DNA from: an uncultured Desulfomonile sp.
GTDB taxonomy: Bacteria; Desulfobacterota; Desulfomonilia; Desulfomonilales; Desulfomonilaceae
Length of the DNA: 64,000 bases
Direction of reading: 5' to 3'
Assembly: GCA_903952205.1 (NCBI GenBank)
Contig: CAJBEZ010000098.1
Span: forward strand, 1 to 64,000
Positions 1 to 7,445 of this stretch are shown here, piece by piece. Position numbers and translations under genes: made by a program. The notes beneath the pieces were generated by a model. The model saw nothing but the letters and a program-made list of their open reading frames with translations. It ran no database searches and was not told the DNA's origin. The first letter of the stretch is position 1, and each line of letters opens with the position of its first letter.

Positions 1-1
1 C

Positions 2-112
2 AATCGGTTCTTTAAAACCTTGAGTGAACTCAAAGAAAGACTTTTCAGAAGATTCAACCGATTTCAGGGCAATCCCGCATCATTGAGAAGCGTCCTGGAA
101 TCTTTCGCTTAG
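2..112 (+). CDS. IS630-like transposase, C-terminal end (partial)
   Basis: An open frame enters from the left edge and stops with TAG at 110-112, giving 36 residues. The tail, with FFKTLSELKERLF followed by FNRFQGNPASL, resembles the C-terminal end of IS630-type DDE transposases as I remember them. The catalytic region lies outside the window, so family assignment rests on this short stretch only. It lies just downstream of the truncated minus-strand ORF at 122-220, which suggests that the insertion sequence landed inside a gene of the mobile element. Confidence 0.5.
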   Translation, partial: NRFFKTLSELKERLFRRFNRFQGNPASLRSVLESFA

Positions 113-121
113 GACCTAGTT

Positions 122-220
122 TCATTGCGTATCACTATAGTTACAGCTTTCGGTAATCGCCGAAACAATATCCAGGCTGCGTCGGATTTGATCCACCAAA
201 CTGTATAAATCTGACGACAT
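122..220 (-). pseudogene. Short ORF coupled to the upstream gene, probably cut by the insertion sequence
   Basis: ATG at 218-220 overlaps the TGA stop of the preceding gene (220-222) in a TGATG arrangement, typical of translational coupling. The frame runs for 32 residues (MSSDLYSLVDQIRRSLDIVS and onward) and then stops close to the end of the IS630-like element. I infer that it is the 5' end of a gene interrupted by the insertion sequence; it could also be a very small intact protein. No family is recognisable. Confidence 0.35.
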
Positions 221-588
221 CAACAGTCTCGCATCCCTACGTTTGGCCTTGAAATCTGTCTCACGTATCCAATTTTATCCATAGGGTCTAATCCACAAAC
301 AACAGGAGCCTCGCAATATTCGATGAAACTAATCATTTCCTGGCGCTGTGCCTGGGACAATTCGGCATCGTGATGCAAATTAAAATATTCAGCTAACCGC
401 CCTGCCAGGGCCTCTGCCTGGTTAATGTCGTTCTCTAAAATCAGGGACAGTGATTTATAAACCGGTTTCAATGTCGGTGGGCCGTATTCAGATCTATCTT
501 GACACTGGTCAATCATTCCCTCGATTTCAGAGATAACCTGCCGCAACAGCGTCGCCCGTGCGATTAAGTTGTCGATTTTGGGGGTCAC
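220..588 (-). CDS. Hypothetical protein downstream of the capsid-like gene
   Basis: 122 residues, no recognised domain. The N-terminal two thirds is predicted helical with charged and hydrophobic residues alternating, and the C-terminus ends in a Cys-containing tail. It starts with GTG, whose last two bases overlap the TGA stop of the capsid-like gene (GTGA junction), so the two are surely co-translated. That position is where phage modules often carry head-completion or decoration proteins, but nothing in the sequence proves this. It is also coupled to the short ORF below it (TGATG). Confidence 0.6.
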   Translation of the reverse strand: MTPKIDNLIARATLLRQVISEIEGMIDQCQDRSEYGPPTLKPVYKSLSLILENDINQAEALAGRLAEYFNLHHDAELSQAQRQEMISFIEYCEAPVVCGLDPMDKIGYVRQISRPNVGMRDC

Positions 589-1826
589 GGTCGCACTCCG
601 TCAATGGTCAGCCAGTTTGGAAATGGATGCTCACTAAAAGACAACGATTCATCAATGATGATAGTCGCCTTGTCTCCAACCTTTTCAAAGGCGCTGATAT
701 ATCCAATAGTTATCCCATTTTCCCATGATTCTGGCTTGAAGCTCCGGTCGATTCTGACAGGCTGAAATACCCGCTGTTTCATGGCATGGCTCCTGTCCAA
801 CAACACAATCTGGTTTGCCGGAACCGAATTGTTCACGAATCTGTCAATCGTAGCTGGCTCGGGGCGGTTAACTATAGTGATTTGAGATTTTCCCTGCCTA
901 CGTTCCTTGAATTCGTCAATTAATGCGATCTTGTGACTCATCGTCTCGTTAGCGATTAAACTGTAAAAATTTTCACCAATGACGGAGCCGCGGGTCCAAC
1001 ATTTCAAGAAGTCAACATAATCAACTCCGGTTGCCGTATCCGCAACTCCAACGACAGGCGCTGCGTTACTTCCGGTTGAGAGATCCCCGTTGACTAGCGT
1101 AAGCACGGCGGCGTCATCTTCCATTAACTGATGGCGTCTCCCCAGGTAAATCAACCATTCGGCCACAACATCAATCGGGTTTGCTCTGACGAATTCCTCA
1201 CTCATCCGAAGCGTGATACCCTTTTTTTGCATCCTGGCGATCTCGGTCCCAAGCGTGATAGTAGCCTCGGGGAAGGTTTCAGCCTCTGCGGTTATTTGGG
1301 GTTGTCCATTAAACTTCAACCATGTCCTGCGGAACTCATCCAGTGCGCATGGAACGCCCGTCCTGTAACAAAGCTGGCTCCACAAAGGCGGCTGGCCGTT
1401 GGACGCGGTTGAAAATCCTTTAACAAAACTATCATTTACAATGGCCGAGAGTAGTAACCTGAAATCCGATGATAATGCAGCTATCTCGTTAAACAATACC
1501 CTTGAAGGATCTAACCCCTGGGCCTCAAAGATGGTCTGCCATTTCAGCGGGTTTCCGGCCTCGTCCACGAAGACGGTCCCGCCGTCGGGGCGTTTTGAAA
1601 GGAATTCTTCAAAGGAAATCTGGACACCGGCACCATGGTCGGGCTGGACTAAATCGCGATAAGGACTGAGAATGTCTTTTTTAAGTCGTCTCTTTAATTC
1701 CTGCGGCGTGATCTTCTCAGATCTGCTCTTTATATTGTCGCTGACGTTAAAACATCCGTATTCCATTCTCGACGGCACGCCAAGCATTGAAATAGGATTA
1801 TAATTCTTCATTAATTGATTGCTCAT
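585..1826 (-). CDS. Probable phage major capsid protein (HK97-type fold)
   Basis: 413 residues. The middle section has the layout of phage coat proteins: a beta-rich stretch (ITAEAETFPEATITLGTEIA, about residues 175-195), then KKGITLRMSEEFVRANPIDV, then a long helix with LGRRHQLMEDDAAVLTLVNG. The C-terminal part has IVLLDRSHAMKQRVFQPVRI and a closing strand ending near ATIIIDES, as capsid P-domains often do. This is recognition by pattern, not an established match. The start at 1826 is favoured by GGAGAT 8 bases upstream, and it overlaps the end of the ribbon-helix-helix gene. No terminase, portal or tail gene lies in the window; such genes could be to the left. Confidence 0.5.
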   Translation of the reverse strand: MSNQLMKNYNPISMLGVPSRMEYGCFNVSDNIKSRSEKITPQELKRRLKKDILSPYRDLVQPDHGAGVQISFEEFLSKRPDGGTVFVDEAGNPLKWQTIFEAQGLDPSRVLFNEIAALSSDFRLLLSAIVNDSFVKGFSTASNGQPPLWSQLCYRTGVPCALDEFRRTWLKFNGQPQITAEAETFPEATITLGTEIARMQKKGITLRMSEEFVRANPIDVVAEWLIYLGRRHQLMEDDAAVLTLVNGDLSTGSNAAPVVGVADTATGVDYVDFLKCWTRGSVIGENFYSLIANETMSHKIALIDEFKERRQGKSQITIVNRPEPATIDRFVNNSVPANQIVLLDRSHAMKQRVFQPVRIDRSFKPESWENGITIGYISAFEKVGDKATIIIDESLSFSEHPFPNWLTIDGVRP

Positions 1827-2055
1827 TATCTAGTATCTCCATAACGGCCAGCTGGCCCCGATTTATTTGTCTATGTAATTCCTTCAACTGCCTACGGGCT
1901 CCGGCCTCGATAATCGCCCGCTGCGTTAGGCCAGTCCTTGCCGACATTTCCCTTAGCTCTCGTAAGAGGCCCTCATCTATATGAAACGCCATTTGTGTGC
2001 GACGCCCCGAATTGAGCTGCACAATGCCATTCTTTGTGACTACGCCTCGTCTCAT
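1798..2055 (-). CDS. Ribbon-helix-helix DNA-binding protein
   Basis: 85 residues. After a short basic start, the stretch QMAFHIDEGLLRELREMSAR (a strand then helix) followed by TGLTQRAIIEAGARRQL is the strand-helix-helix pattern of CopG/Arc-type repressors. The rest is a helical tail. It is the first gene of a minus-strand transcript leading into the capsid-like gene and overlaps it by 29 bases. A strong Shine-Dalgarno AAGGAGG precedes the ATG, and a promoter with TTGACA and TATAAT lies at 2085-2111. It could autoregulate this transcript; that is inference. Confidence 0.7.
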   Translation of the reverse strand: MRRGVVTKNGIVQLNSGRRTQMAFHIDEGLLRELREMSARTGLTQRAIIEAGARRQLKELHRQINRGQLAVMEILDNEQSINEEL

Positions 2056-2084
2056 ACGACGCCTCCTTGTTTGCTGGCTGGTTT

Positions 2085-2111
2085 ATTATAGCCGTATTGT
2101 TTATATGTCAA
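2085..2111 (-). promoter_or_regulatory. Sigma70-type promoter of the RHH/capsid transcript
   Basis: On the minus strand a perfect TTGACA (2106-2111) and a perfect TATAAT (2085-2090) are separated by 15 bases, slightly shorter than the ideal 17. The ATG of the RHH gene lies 30 bases downstream of the -10 box. Confidence 0.6.
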
Positions 2112-2222
2112 CAAAAAAGCGCGGTTAAAGTGCATATTTGCGATGTTTGTACGCGATTATTACGCGGTCGGGGTGACATTGCGGTCAGGTGGGTGCGCCG
2201 GTCGCGCTGGTTGTGGATGGCG

Positions 2223-2252
2223 AAAAATAAAAACCCGCCTATTAGAGCGGGT
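2223..2252 (-). terminator. Rho-independent terminator
   Basis: Read on the minus strand, ACCCGC and GCGGGT form a perfect 6-bp stem with an 8-base loop, followed by TTTTATTTTT. It lies 23 bases after the stop of the hypothetical gene at 2276-2605 and separates that gene from the RHH/capsid transcript. Confidence 0.8.
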
Positions 2253-2275
2253 CCGAACATCAAAACGATCTGTTA

Positions 2276-2605
2276 TTAACCAACAAAACCACGACGTTCT
2301 AAGTTAAGTCTTAATTCGTCAGAATCTCTAAACACCGTGTCTCCGTCATAGATTTCCTGTATTCGACGGCACAATGAGCCCCATTTATCTTTGACATTTC
2401 TTTTTAGACATCCTGGCGTCACAAAGCCGGGGGGAAAATCACTGGCCTCGTGAATATACTCGTTTAGGTTTCGGGTCGCAAAATTCCAAAAACCTAATCC
2501 ACCTCGTCCGTGAGCGATTTCAGGCAAATCTAGGCCATAATCGGCCAGACTGTCACTTATTACCCACGCCATCTCTTCAAAACTAAATTCAGGTTGCGTT
2601 TTCAT
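2276..2605 (-). CDS. Hypothetical protein (109 aa)
   Basis: No family recognised. The protein is soluble, with an N-terminal segment (FSFEEMAWVISDSLADYGL) that is helical, a Gly/Trp/Asn-rich middle and a basic C-terminus. The start is supported by AGGAGA upstream of ATG at 2605. It forms a single-gene transcript, closed by the terminator at 2223-2252, inside the mobile element. Small solitary genes of this sort are common cargo in such elements; no function can be assigned. Confidence 0.6.
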   Translation of the reverse strand: MKTQPEFSFEEMAWVISDSLADYGLDLPEIAHGRGGLGFWNFATRNLNEYIHEASDFPPGFVTPGCLKRNVKDKWGSLCRRIQEIYDGDTVFRDSDELRLNLERRGFVG

Positions 2606-2928
2606 GATATTCTCCTGTCAAATTTAATGAGTTACCATGCTACGCTATGCTGTGCTGTGGCTTACCACTATATCACAAGGGTATGTCATATCATGTCAAA
2701 AAATATTATACCTCTTCTAATAAGTCCCCCTGTCACGTTTCAACCTGCCCGCCTGATATGTGAGGGATGTTCCATATTGCTTTAGGCCCTTATCGCCATA
2801 AGGCCCTCTTTCGGTATGTTGGTTAGTTCCATGCTTCCCCACCGCTGGCGTGTTTTTGATGAGAAGTTGCTAATTATCTGGCGGATAACGAGGTGAGTTA
2901 GGCAGTTTTGTCAGTGTTAATGAACGTA
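2606..2928. other. Intergenic region with an imperfect hairpin
   Basis: No convincing gene. At about 2784-2807 the sequence can fold into AGGcCCTTAT-CGCC-ATAAGGcCCT, a 10-pair stem with one mismatch, roughly 120 bases downstream of the toxin gene. No long T-tract follows on either strand, so a terminator role is uncertain. Confidence 0.4.
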
Positions 2929-3441
2929 CTATTTCTTCCCTCTCTTGTTCTTTTGTTGTTTGTCCATTGGAAACAAGAGGTGGTCTGGGTCTATCCAAAC
3001 AATATAAAAAGTGGACACATGGTCAATTATGAAGCCATGAACGCGGCCATGTTTATTGACTGTCACAGCAAATTCCCATGAATTGAGCTTCGCATGTGAT
3101 TTTAATTGTATGTCGGAAATAGGAAATCCCTCTTGATATTTAGGAGAGACCTTATTCCAATTGATCGGATTGGAACGCAAACTTCTGTTGTCTTCTTCTA
3201 TAAAACTTTCCAATGATGAATCATTAAGAATTCTCAACCTGTCAAGAAATTTAGCGGTATATCCTTTTTGACATTTAGCAGGAGAGAATTCGGGATGGTT
3301 TATATCTAAGTATTTAAAGGAAAAAGAAATATTCTCATTATCCTTCTTAATGACTTTTTCCAAGACAGAAGGGACTATCTTTCCGTAAGAAGGTTCTATT
3401 TTACCCCGTTGAATCCGCTGTATTAGCTCACCTTTGCTCAC
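2929..3441 (-). CDS. Putative toxin of a Panacea-type toxin-antitoxin pair
   Basis: 170 residues, basic overall. It starts with GTG overlapping the antitoxin stop (GTGA junction), so the two are translationally coupled. The C-terminal part, with NSWEFAVTVNKHGRVHGFII and then WIDPDHLLFP, ends in a WxDPDHxLxP-type motif that I recall from proteins encoded beside Panacea (SocA/GepA-like) antitoxins. The toxin mechanism cannot be read from the sequence, and the N-terminal half (MSKGELIQRIQRGKI) is not recognised. Known Panacea partners vary widely in chemistry. Confidence is high for a TA partner, low for any activity. Confidence 0.6.
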   Translation of the reverse strand: MSKGELIQRIQRGKIEPSYGKIVPSVLEKVIKKDNENISFSFKYLDINHPEFSPAKCQKGYTAKFLDRLRILNDSSLESFIEEDNRSLRSNPINWNKVSPKYQEGFPISDIQLKSHAKLNSWEFAVTVNKHGRVHGFIIDHVSTFYIVWIDPDHLLFPMDKQQKNKRGKK

Positions 3442-3896
3442 TGTGCGGCCAATCTCTTGTAATAGTCTCTCATTGCTTCGTGGGATATTATTGATTCTGA
3501 CGGCTGATCTGGGCCTAACCCCCTGCGTGTCAACCTCCAGGGGTCTTCTTGATGAGTCAACCGAGACAAGTGATGAGCTGTACAGTCACCAAAGACATTC
3601 ATTATTTCATCTAGATGAGGCTTTATTCGTTCATCTTTAAACTTAGGGCATTTCGGTTCTTCTAGAATTGGCTTCCACCCATATTTCTCAAACCTACGGA
3701 ACAGTTTGGGCTGAACAGGTCCATGAACCCAAGCCTGAATATGATCTTCAAATAAAGGTTCGTCATGTAGTGCAAGAAACCAAGCCTGAGCGTAGTAAAC
3801 AAGCTTTTGTATTTTTAGATTACTAATATAATCGCCTTCGCTATGGCTATAGCAAAGAATATAATCCGCCACTTTATTTGCAGTAGTTGGAGCCAT
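3438..3896 (-). CDS. Panacea-domain (DUF4065, SocA/GepA-like) antitoxin
   Basis: 152 residues. The N-terminus (KVADYILCYSHSEGDYISNL then KIQKLVYYAQAWFLAL) and the middle (FEDHIQAWVHGPVQPKLFRR) carry the hallmark motifs of the Panacea domain: a helix of the type LKLQKLLYYAQ, and the W..GPV segment. Family members neutralise adjacent toxins by direct binding. The gene precedes and overlaps the putative toxin. A strong GGAGGAGG lies 9 bases before the ATG. The pair probably stabilises the mobile element or defends against phage. Confidence 0.85.
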   Translation of the reverse strand: MAPTTANKVADYILCYSHSEGDYISNLKIQKLVYYAQAWFLALHDEPLFEDHIQAWVHGPVQPKLFRRFEKYGWKPILEEPKCPKFKDERIKPHLDEIMNVFGDCTAHHLSRLTHQEDPWRLTRRGLGPDQPSESIISHEAMRDYYKRLAAQ

Positions 3897-4012
3897 AACT
3901 AACCTCCTCCGAGGTATGATTATCTAGTATATATTGATTTCAGACACAATAAAACAGCAAAAGTTGTAAAATATTATTTGACTGAAGTCCGGCATGTAAT
4001 CCCGTAACCTTC

Positions 4013-4267
4013 TCAATCGTCTCGATCTCTATCTCGAGCCCGGCTTCCGGTATAATTACCGGAACTGTCTCTATAATTCCTGCGGTCGCCGTCTCGTGAA
4101 CTGGTCCCACTAGTATTTCCGGCGCTGTCTCTATATGTGCGCTGGTCGCCGTTGTCCTGCCATGTTCCGGTTGTATTCCCGTGGGCGTCCCGGTAAACGC
4201 CGCTCTGTTGCGCCAGGGCGAGCGAAGGAAGTAACAGAAGTATGCCGATTAGAATGATTCTTTTCAT
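4013..4267 (-). CDS. Small exported protein with YRDxxGNxxG repeats
   Basis: 84 residues. A signal peptide (MKRIILIGILLLLPSLALAQ, probable cleavage after LAQ) is followed by three to four copies of a roughly 17-residue repeat of the form YRD-GN-TGT---DGD-R. The mature part is very hydrophilic and rich in Arg, Asp, Gly, Ser and Asn. AAGGGG precedes the ATG. The Asp/Asn/Gly spacing could bind metal ions, but this is speculation. The protein is unusual in a phage- or plasmid-like setting, where most genes are cytoplasmic. Confidence 0.65.
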   Translation of the reverse strand: MKRIILIGILLLLPSLALAQQSGVYRDAHGNTTGTWQDNGDQRTYRDSAGNTSGTSSRDGDRRNYRDSSGNYTGSRARDRDRDD

Positions 4268-4283
4268 GTGTTCCCCTTACTGG

Positions 4284-4504
4284 TCAGTGAAGAAATTGGA
4301 TCCATTTGCCTAGCGAATATACCCCCACGATGGCCAATAGCGCCTTCGTGAACATGCCGAAGCTGGTATTATTGAAGAGACAATAAAAACCAACTGGTGG
4401 ACAAACAATGAGCCACAAAACGGTTGCCGCATCGCTCTCAAGAAATGTTTCTTTCCATTGACGGTCTGACAACGTGGACAGTTTTGTTTATTCGATGCGT
4501 CCAT
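4284..4504 (-). pseudogene. Zinc-ribbon plus membrane protein, apparently frameshifted
   Basis: ATG at 4504 has a good RBS (AAAGGGG) and begins MDASNKQNCPRCQTVNGKKH, half of a zinc ribbon. This frame then degenerates into Arg/Ser/Trp-rich sequence. An overlapping frame ending at 4284 encodes a clear hydrophobic segment (TVLWLIVCPPVGFYCLFNN and on to LLAIVGVYSLGKWIQFLH). A one-base change near 4435-4450 would join them into one small zinc-ribbon membrane protein. Alternatively, the 62-residue membrane ORF (4284-4472) is expressed alone. Sequencing error cannot be excluded. Confidence 0.35.
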
Positions 4505-4651
4505 TTCTTCCCCTTTAAAGGTAATTCGTTTCAAGGCTCGCCGCTAGACGTGTCTAATTCGCGATTTACGCGATTTTACCAGTTAACCTATAGTTTCCCT
4601 TGTCGAAACCGTAATCATCGAAATTTGACGTGTTACAGAAGGTCATTTCCA

Positions 4652-4873
4652 CTACAACCCGAACTGCAACCTTGCCCGCCATACATCGCCAACAAATATC
4701 TCAAAATCATCCCTGCGCCGAACCACCGAGATCCGGTCTTGACCGCTTATTTTCGAGTTGCGTAATAGCACTTTGACCTCCCGGAAATCCCTCGCTGATG
4801 TTTTTAACTCCGAATCAGCACTGACAATTTCGACTTTATATCCGCTACAGTTAACCAATCTTCCCTCCAACAT
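4652..4873 (-). CDS. Hypothetical protein (73 aa)
   Basis: Small basic protein with alternating strand-like segments (YKVEIVSADSELKTSA, DRISVVRRRDDFEIFVGD). No family recognised. It follows the 147-aa-class gene by 13 bases and is probably in the same transcript. No good Shine-Dalgarno lies before the ATG at 4873, so the start may differ or the ORF may not be expressed. Confidence 0.4.
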   Translation of the reverse strand: MLEGRLVNCSGYKVEIVSADSELKTSARDFREVKVLLRNSKISGQDRISVVRRRDDFEIFVGDVWRARLQFGL

Positions 4874-4886
4874 GTATAAGTTTTTC

Positions 4887-5324
4887 TTATATCTCGCCGT
4901 CCTGCGTTATCCGCCTGGCCCTCTCTAAACAGAAATCAGATACATTAGCGCCGGTCTTCTTATTCCTTCGCCGATATTTCCTGGCCCAAGGGTAAAACAC
5001 CTCATAGTATTCCTTAATGTTACCCACATAGGGTGACGGGCCGAGGATGTATTCCTTTATAAGGTCCGGCAACGATAGGCGAGCGAGGTCGGATTCCTGT
5101 ATTCCCTTTCGGATCATCCGGGCAATATCCTGCGGGGTAAATCCGTAAACCATTAACCCGAACACGCAGTCCCGATACGACGCAATCGACATTTCATACT
5201 TTAAGCCGTGGCCACCAGCTAAAACGAATATCAACTTGTTAATGTCCGAGTAACCTCGCGCCCGCTTCGGCGTTGGTTTCCTTTCAATCATCGAATTTAA
5301 TAGCGTGTGCGCTGTCTCTCCCAT
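4887..5324 (-). CDS. Hypothetical protein (about 145 aa)
   Basis: No recognised family. The start at ATG 5324 is preferred over TTG 5330 because GGGAGG lies 8 bases upstream. Segments include YSDINKLIFVLAGGHGLKYE, an amphipathic FTPQDIARMIRKGIQESDLA that resembles a small helix-turn-helix or adaptor helix, and a basic RKYRRRNKKTG near the end. It belongs to the run of closely spaced minus-strand genes (6435 to 4652) in the mobile element. A DNA-binding role is possible but not shown. Confidence 0.55.
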   Translation of the reverse strand: MGETAHTLLNSMIERKPTPKRARGYSDINKLIFVLAGGHGLKYEMSIASYRDCVFGLMVYGFTPQDIARMIRKGIQESDLARLSLPDLIKEYILGPSPYVGNIKEYYEVFYPWARKYRRRNKKTGANVSDFCLERARRITQDGEI

Positions 5325-5348
5325 AACCAAATCCTCCCTTGAAACAAA

Positions 5349-5648
5349 CTATTCGCAAAGCTCTATTCTAGGACGCTTCGACCGAGACACCCGGTTTAAA
5401 AGGGCATCGACCCAGCATTTCCACGACCGGTCAAGCTCGGGGTTGCTCTTGTCGTTGCTCATTATCGCCTTCCCGCCGCCGCCTACGAAATCAGCCACCT
5501 TCTTACTGAAAAACCGTAGCGCCGAGCCAGTATCCGCCCGCAAAAAATCCTTCGTGCGAATCTGCGCCGACCCCTTCACCGAATAAACCACCGTAAGGAT
5601 TTCGGGGTCCGAATCATCCAGTATTATTAAGTAATCACTTTTCGCCAT
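5349..5648 (-). CDS. Hypothetical protein (99 aa)
   Basis: ATG at 5648 (MAKSDYLIILDDSDPEIL) has GGAAGG just upstream and is a better start than the ATG at 5663. A strand-rich N-terminal half (YLIILDD, ILTVVYSVKG) is followed by a helical part with SALRFFSKKVADFVGGGGKA and a C-terminus with KCWVDALLNRVSRSKRPR. No family recognised. It lies 18 bases upstream of the next gene in the same direction. Confidence 0.5.
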   Translation of the reverse strand: MAKSDYLIILDDSDPEILTVVYSVKGSAQIRTKDFLRADTGSALRFFSKKVADFVGGGGKAIMSNDKSNPELDRSWKCWVDALLNRVSRSKRPRIELCE

Positions 5649-5702
5649 TAACCTTCCTTCCATATTCCTACGTTTATGTAGCTTTTCGCCATCACGGGCC
5701 GC

Positions 5703-6098
5703 CTATTCAGCCTTGGCCAAATTTTGCTGCGCCTTGGCAATAATGTCCCGCAACTTAAACGCCAATTCCGGCTCGCTATCCATCAAATCACGGATCTCGG
5801 CCCGCAACTTATCCGCCGCCTCATTTACCAGCCCAGAAACCTCCATCTTCAGTTTTTCGTGCTCGGTCCGCGCGCGAGTAAGTCCCGTCACCGCAATAGA
5901 TAATTTATAAACATCCGCTAACGTGTCACACTTAATGTTGTCGACATCCACGTTCCGCACAAGATTGTCCAACACCGTTTGCAGTGCGTCGATGCTCTCA
6001 TCCATTCGCGCTAAATTGTCAGTCCGATATATATTCCCACTCTGGATCTGCGACGCCGCAACCTTCACCAATTCCATTTTCGCAGCTTTCTTACTCAT
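5703..6098 (-). CDS. Coiled-coil protein of the mobile element
   Basis: The preferred start is ATG 6098 (MSKKAAKMELVKVAASQIQS), with AAGGAAGG upstream; this gives 131 residues and an 8-base overlap with the preceding gene. The protein is almost wholly helical with heptad-like patterns (LARMDESIDALQTVLDNLVR, LVNEAADKLRAEIRDLMDSE) and an acidic-basic mix. The size, coiled-coil character and N-terminal basic segment recall small terminase subunits and scaffolding proteins, but no motif is diagnostic. Confidence 0.55.
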   Translation of the reverse strand: MSKKAAKMELVKVAASQIQSGNIYRTDNLARMDESIDALQTVLDNLVRNVDVDNIKCDTLADVYKLSIAVTGLTRARTEHEKLKMEVSGLVNEAADKLRAEIRDLMDSEPELAFKLRDIIAKAQQNLAKAE

Positions 6099-6435
6099 TT
6101 TTCCCTTCCTTTTCCCATGATAGTTTCGGGCGACCATAATATCTCCACAAGGCAACATCCAGACAGCGAGACATGTTCCCGGTATAGTTTCGGGCCGCAT
6201 CCTCAAACAGTTTCATATAAAGCGCCCGGTCAACCCTGACCCTTAGGTCAAACTTCTCGCCAATAAACGCCTTGCCCTTTTTGGGGGCTATGCCCGGCAC
6301 GTCGCCAGCCGCATCGTCAATATTTGCTTGGCCAAATGCGCCGACTAACATTTCTTTAAACCATGCCAGCATCTTCGCTTCGGATTCGGCGATTCGCTCT
6401 TCTAACTCCGCACGCGTGATAAAATTTTCAGCCAT
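6091..6435 (-). CDS. Hypothetical protein with N-terminal coiled coil and RHH-like C-terminus
   Basis: 114 residues. Residues 1-40 form a coiled coil (ITRAELEERIAESEAKMLAW). After a Gly/Lys linker, the C-terminal part (KFDLRVRVDRALYMKLFEDA, then ARNYTGNMSRCLDVALWRYY) has the strand-helix-turn-helix order of a ribbon-helix-helix fold. Plausibly it is a ParG/CopG-like DNA-binding protein with an oligomerisation arm; this is inferred. GGAG lies 5 bases before the ATG, and the gene overlaps the one downstream. Confidence 0.5.
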   Translation of the reverse strand: MAENFITRAELEERIAESEAKMLAWFKEMLVGAFGQANIDDAAGDVPGIAPKKGKAFIGEKFDLRVRVDRALYMKLFEDAARNYTGNMSRCLDVALWRYYGRPKLSWEKEGKNE

Positions 6436-6538
6436 TTTTTCTCCGCAAAATTCTGTAGCGATAATTGCAAAACCTTGAGGAACTTCCTCCCAAGAAGCCC
6501 AACCCCGGGTCTGGCCTGTTTCCAGATAGGGGGGGTGC

Positions 6539-6694
6539 CTACTCGGTCTCTGCCTTTAACATTTCATCCTGTAACGCCTGTCTCCTGGCCGGCAGGTCTT
6601 TTTGTAAGTCAGAGACAAGTTGTCGGAACCTCGGGTCTTTGCGTAAAGTTGACATCTGTTCCTGGAAACTCATATCCTCAATAGGTTTGCTCAC
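6539..6694 (-). CDS. Small hypothetical protein coupled to the recombinase
   Basis: GTG at 6694 overlaps the recombinase stop codon (GTGA), giving 51 residues; an internal ATG at 6673 is an alternative. The peptide is highly charged and helical (MSFQEQMSTLRKDPRFRQL, then LQKDLPARRQALQDEMLKAE). No family recognised. Coupling with the recombinase suggests an accessory role, such as a directionality or stability partner, but this is only a guess from position. Confidence 0.45.
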   Translation of the reverse strand: MSKPIEDMSFQEQMSTLRKDPRFRQLVSDLQKDLPARRQALQDEMLKAETE

Positions 6695-7377
6695 GCGGCT
6701 TTTTTCAGTGCGCCGAGTATTCTGAAAATCTGTGTCGCTGCCATTCTTTTGTTGCATCTGTTAAATAACCTCTCTTCATATAATGTTTGCTCGATTAATC
6801 TCAGTGAATAACCATTAGAGTTTAGCTCTTGGATTCGAGAAACAATGCGCTGTTCATGTGGATTCACAACAAGTTTGTCACCTTTATACCTGTATCCATA
6901 CTCAGCGTGACGGGTAGTCCGACCGCCCTCGGATTTCTTTTTAGCCATTCCGTCAACTGTGCGTTCACTAATAATTCCACGTTCCATTTCAGCGAGCGCT
7001 CCTGTCAGCGTGAAGAAAAACCGACCCAGGGCTGTTGATGTATCCAGTTTCTCGGTTAATGAGTGTAACGCCACATGTTTTTTCTCTAATAACTCAGCTA
7101 TATTTATGAGGTCTTTTGTTGACCGGCCCAGGCGGTCTAGTTTGTAAATCACAACCGCATCAACCTTCTTATGCTCAATCAGTGAAATCAATTTCTGTGC
7201 GCCAGGGCGGCCCTTCAGATTCTTCCCTGAAATCCCTGCGTCGGCGATTATGTCCGCCAATTCCAATTCATTAAACTCGCAGTAGGCCCGGATCTTCGAT
7301 TCTTGCATCGGTAGGCTGAAACCTTCTTTCGCCTGGCCTGACGTTGACACTCTGATGTATCCGACCGCTTTTTTCAT
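6691..7377 (-). CDS. Small serine recombinase (resolvase/invertase family)
   Basis: The start is taken at ATG 7377 (MKKAVGYIRVSTSGQAKEG) because GGAGG lies 8 bases upstream and the longer frame would begin at the predicted transcription start. That gives 228 residues. The catalytic Ser is in YIRVSTSGQ; QESKIRAYCEFN, KLDRLGRSTKDL with the active-site Arg residues, and the long E-helix (GRFFFTLTGALAEMERGIIS) all fit resolvase/invertases. The C-terminus (NSNGYSLRLIEQTLYEERLF) is a helix-turn-helix-like domain. It lacks the large-recombinase extension, so it is more likely a resolvase than the integrase that used the tRNA site at 7923-7948. Confidence 0.92.
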   Translation of the reverse strand: MKKAVGYIRVSTSGQAKEGFSLPMQESKIRAYCEFNELELADIIADAGISGKNLKGRPGAQKLISLIEHKKVDAVVIYKLDRLGRSTKDLINIAELLEKKHVALHSLTEKLDTSTALGRFFFTLTGALAEMERGIISERTVDGMAKKKSEGGRTTRHAEYGYRYKGDKLVVNPHEQRIVSRIQELNSNGYSLRLIEQTLYEERLFNRCNKRMAATQIFRILGALKKAA

Positions 7378-7416
7378 CGCTCTAACCTCCGCGAGAAACA
7401 TGTCATCCATATCGCG

Positions 7417-7445
7417 TTTATATCTTGTTGGGTTTTTATTGTCAA
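7417..7445 (-). promoter_or_regulatory. Near-consensus sigma70 promoter of the recombinase gene
   Basis: On the minus strand TTGACA (7440-7445) is followed after 17 bases by TATAAA (7417-7422). A second TTGACA lies 15 bases further upstream (7455-7460 region), giving a direct repeat that could be an operator. The recombinase ATG lies 40 bases below the -10 box. Confidence 0.7.

Noticed and set aside
6691-7377. Serine recombinase as the integrase that used the tRNA-Gly site
   Set aside because: It is a small resolvase/invertase-type protein without the large-recombinase domains, and tRNA 3' ends are mainly used by tyrosine recombinases.
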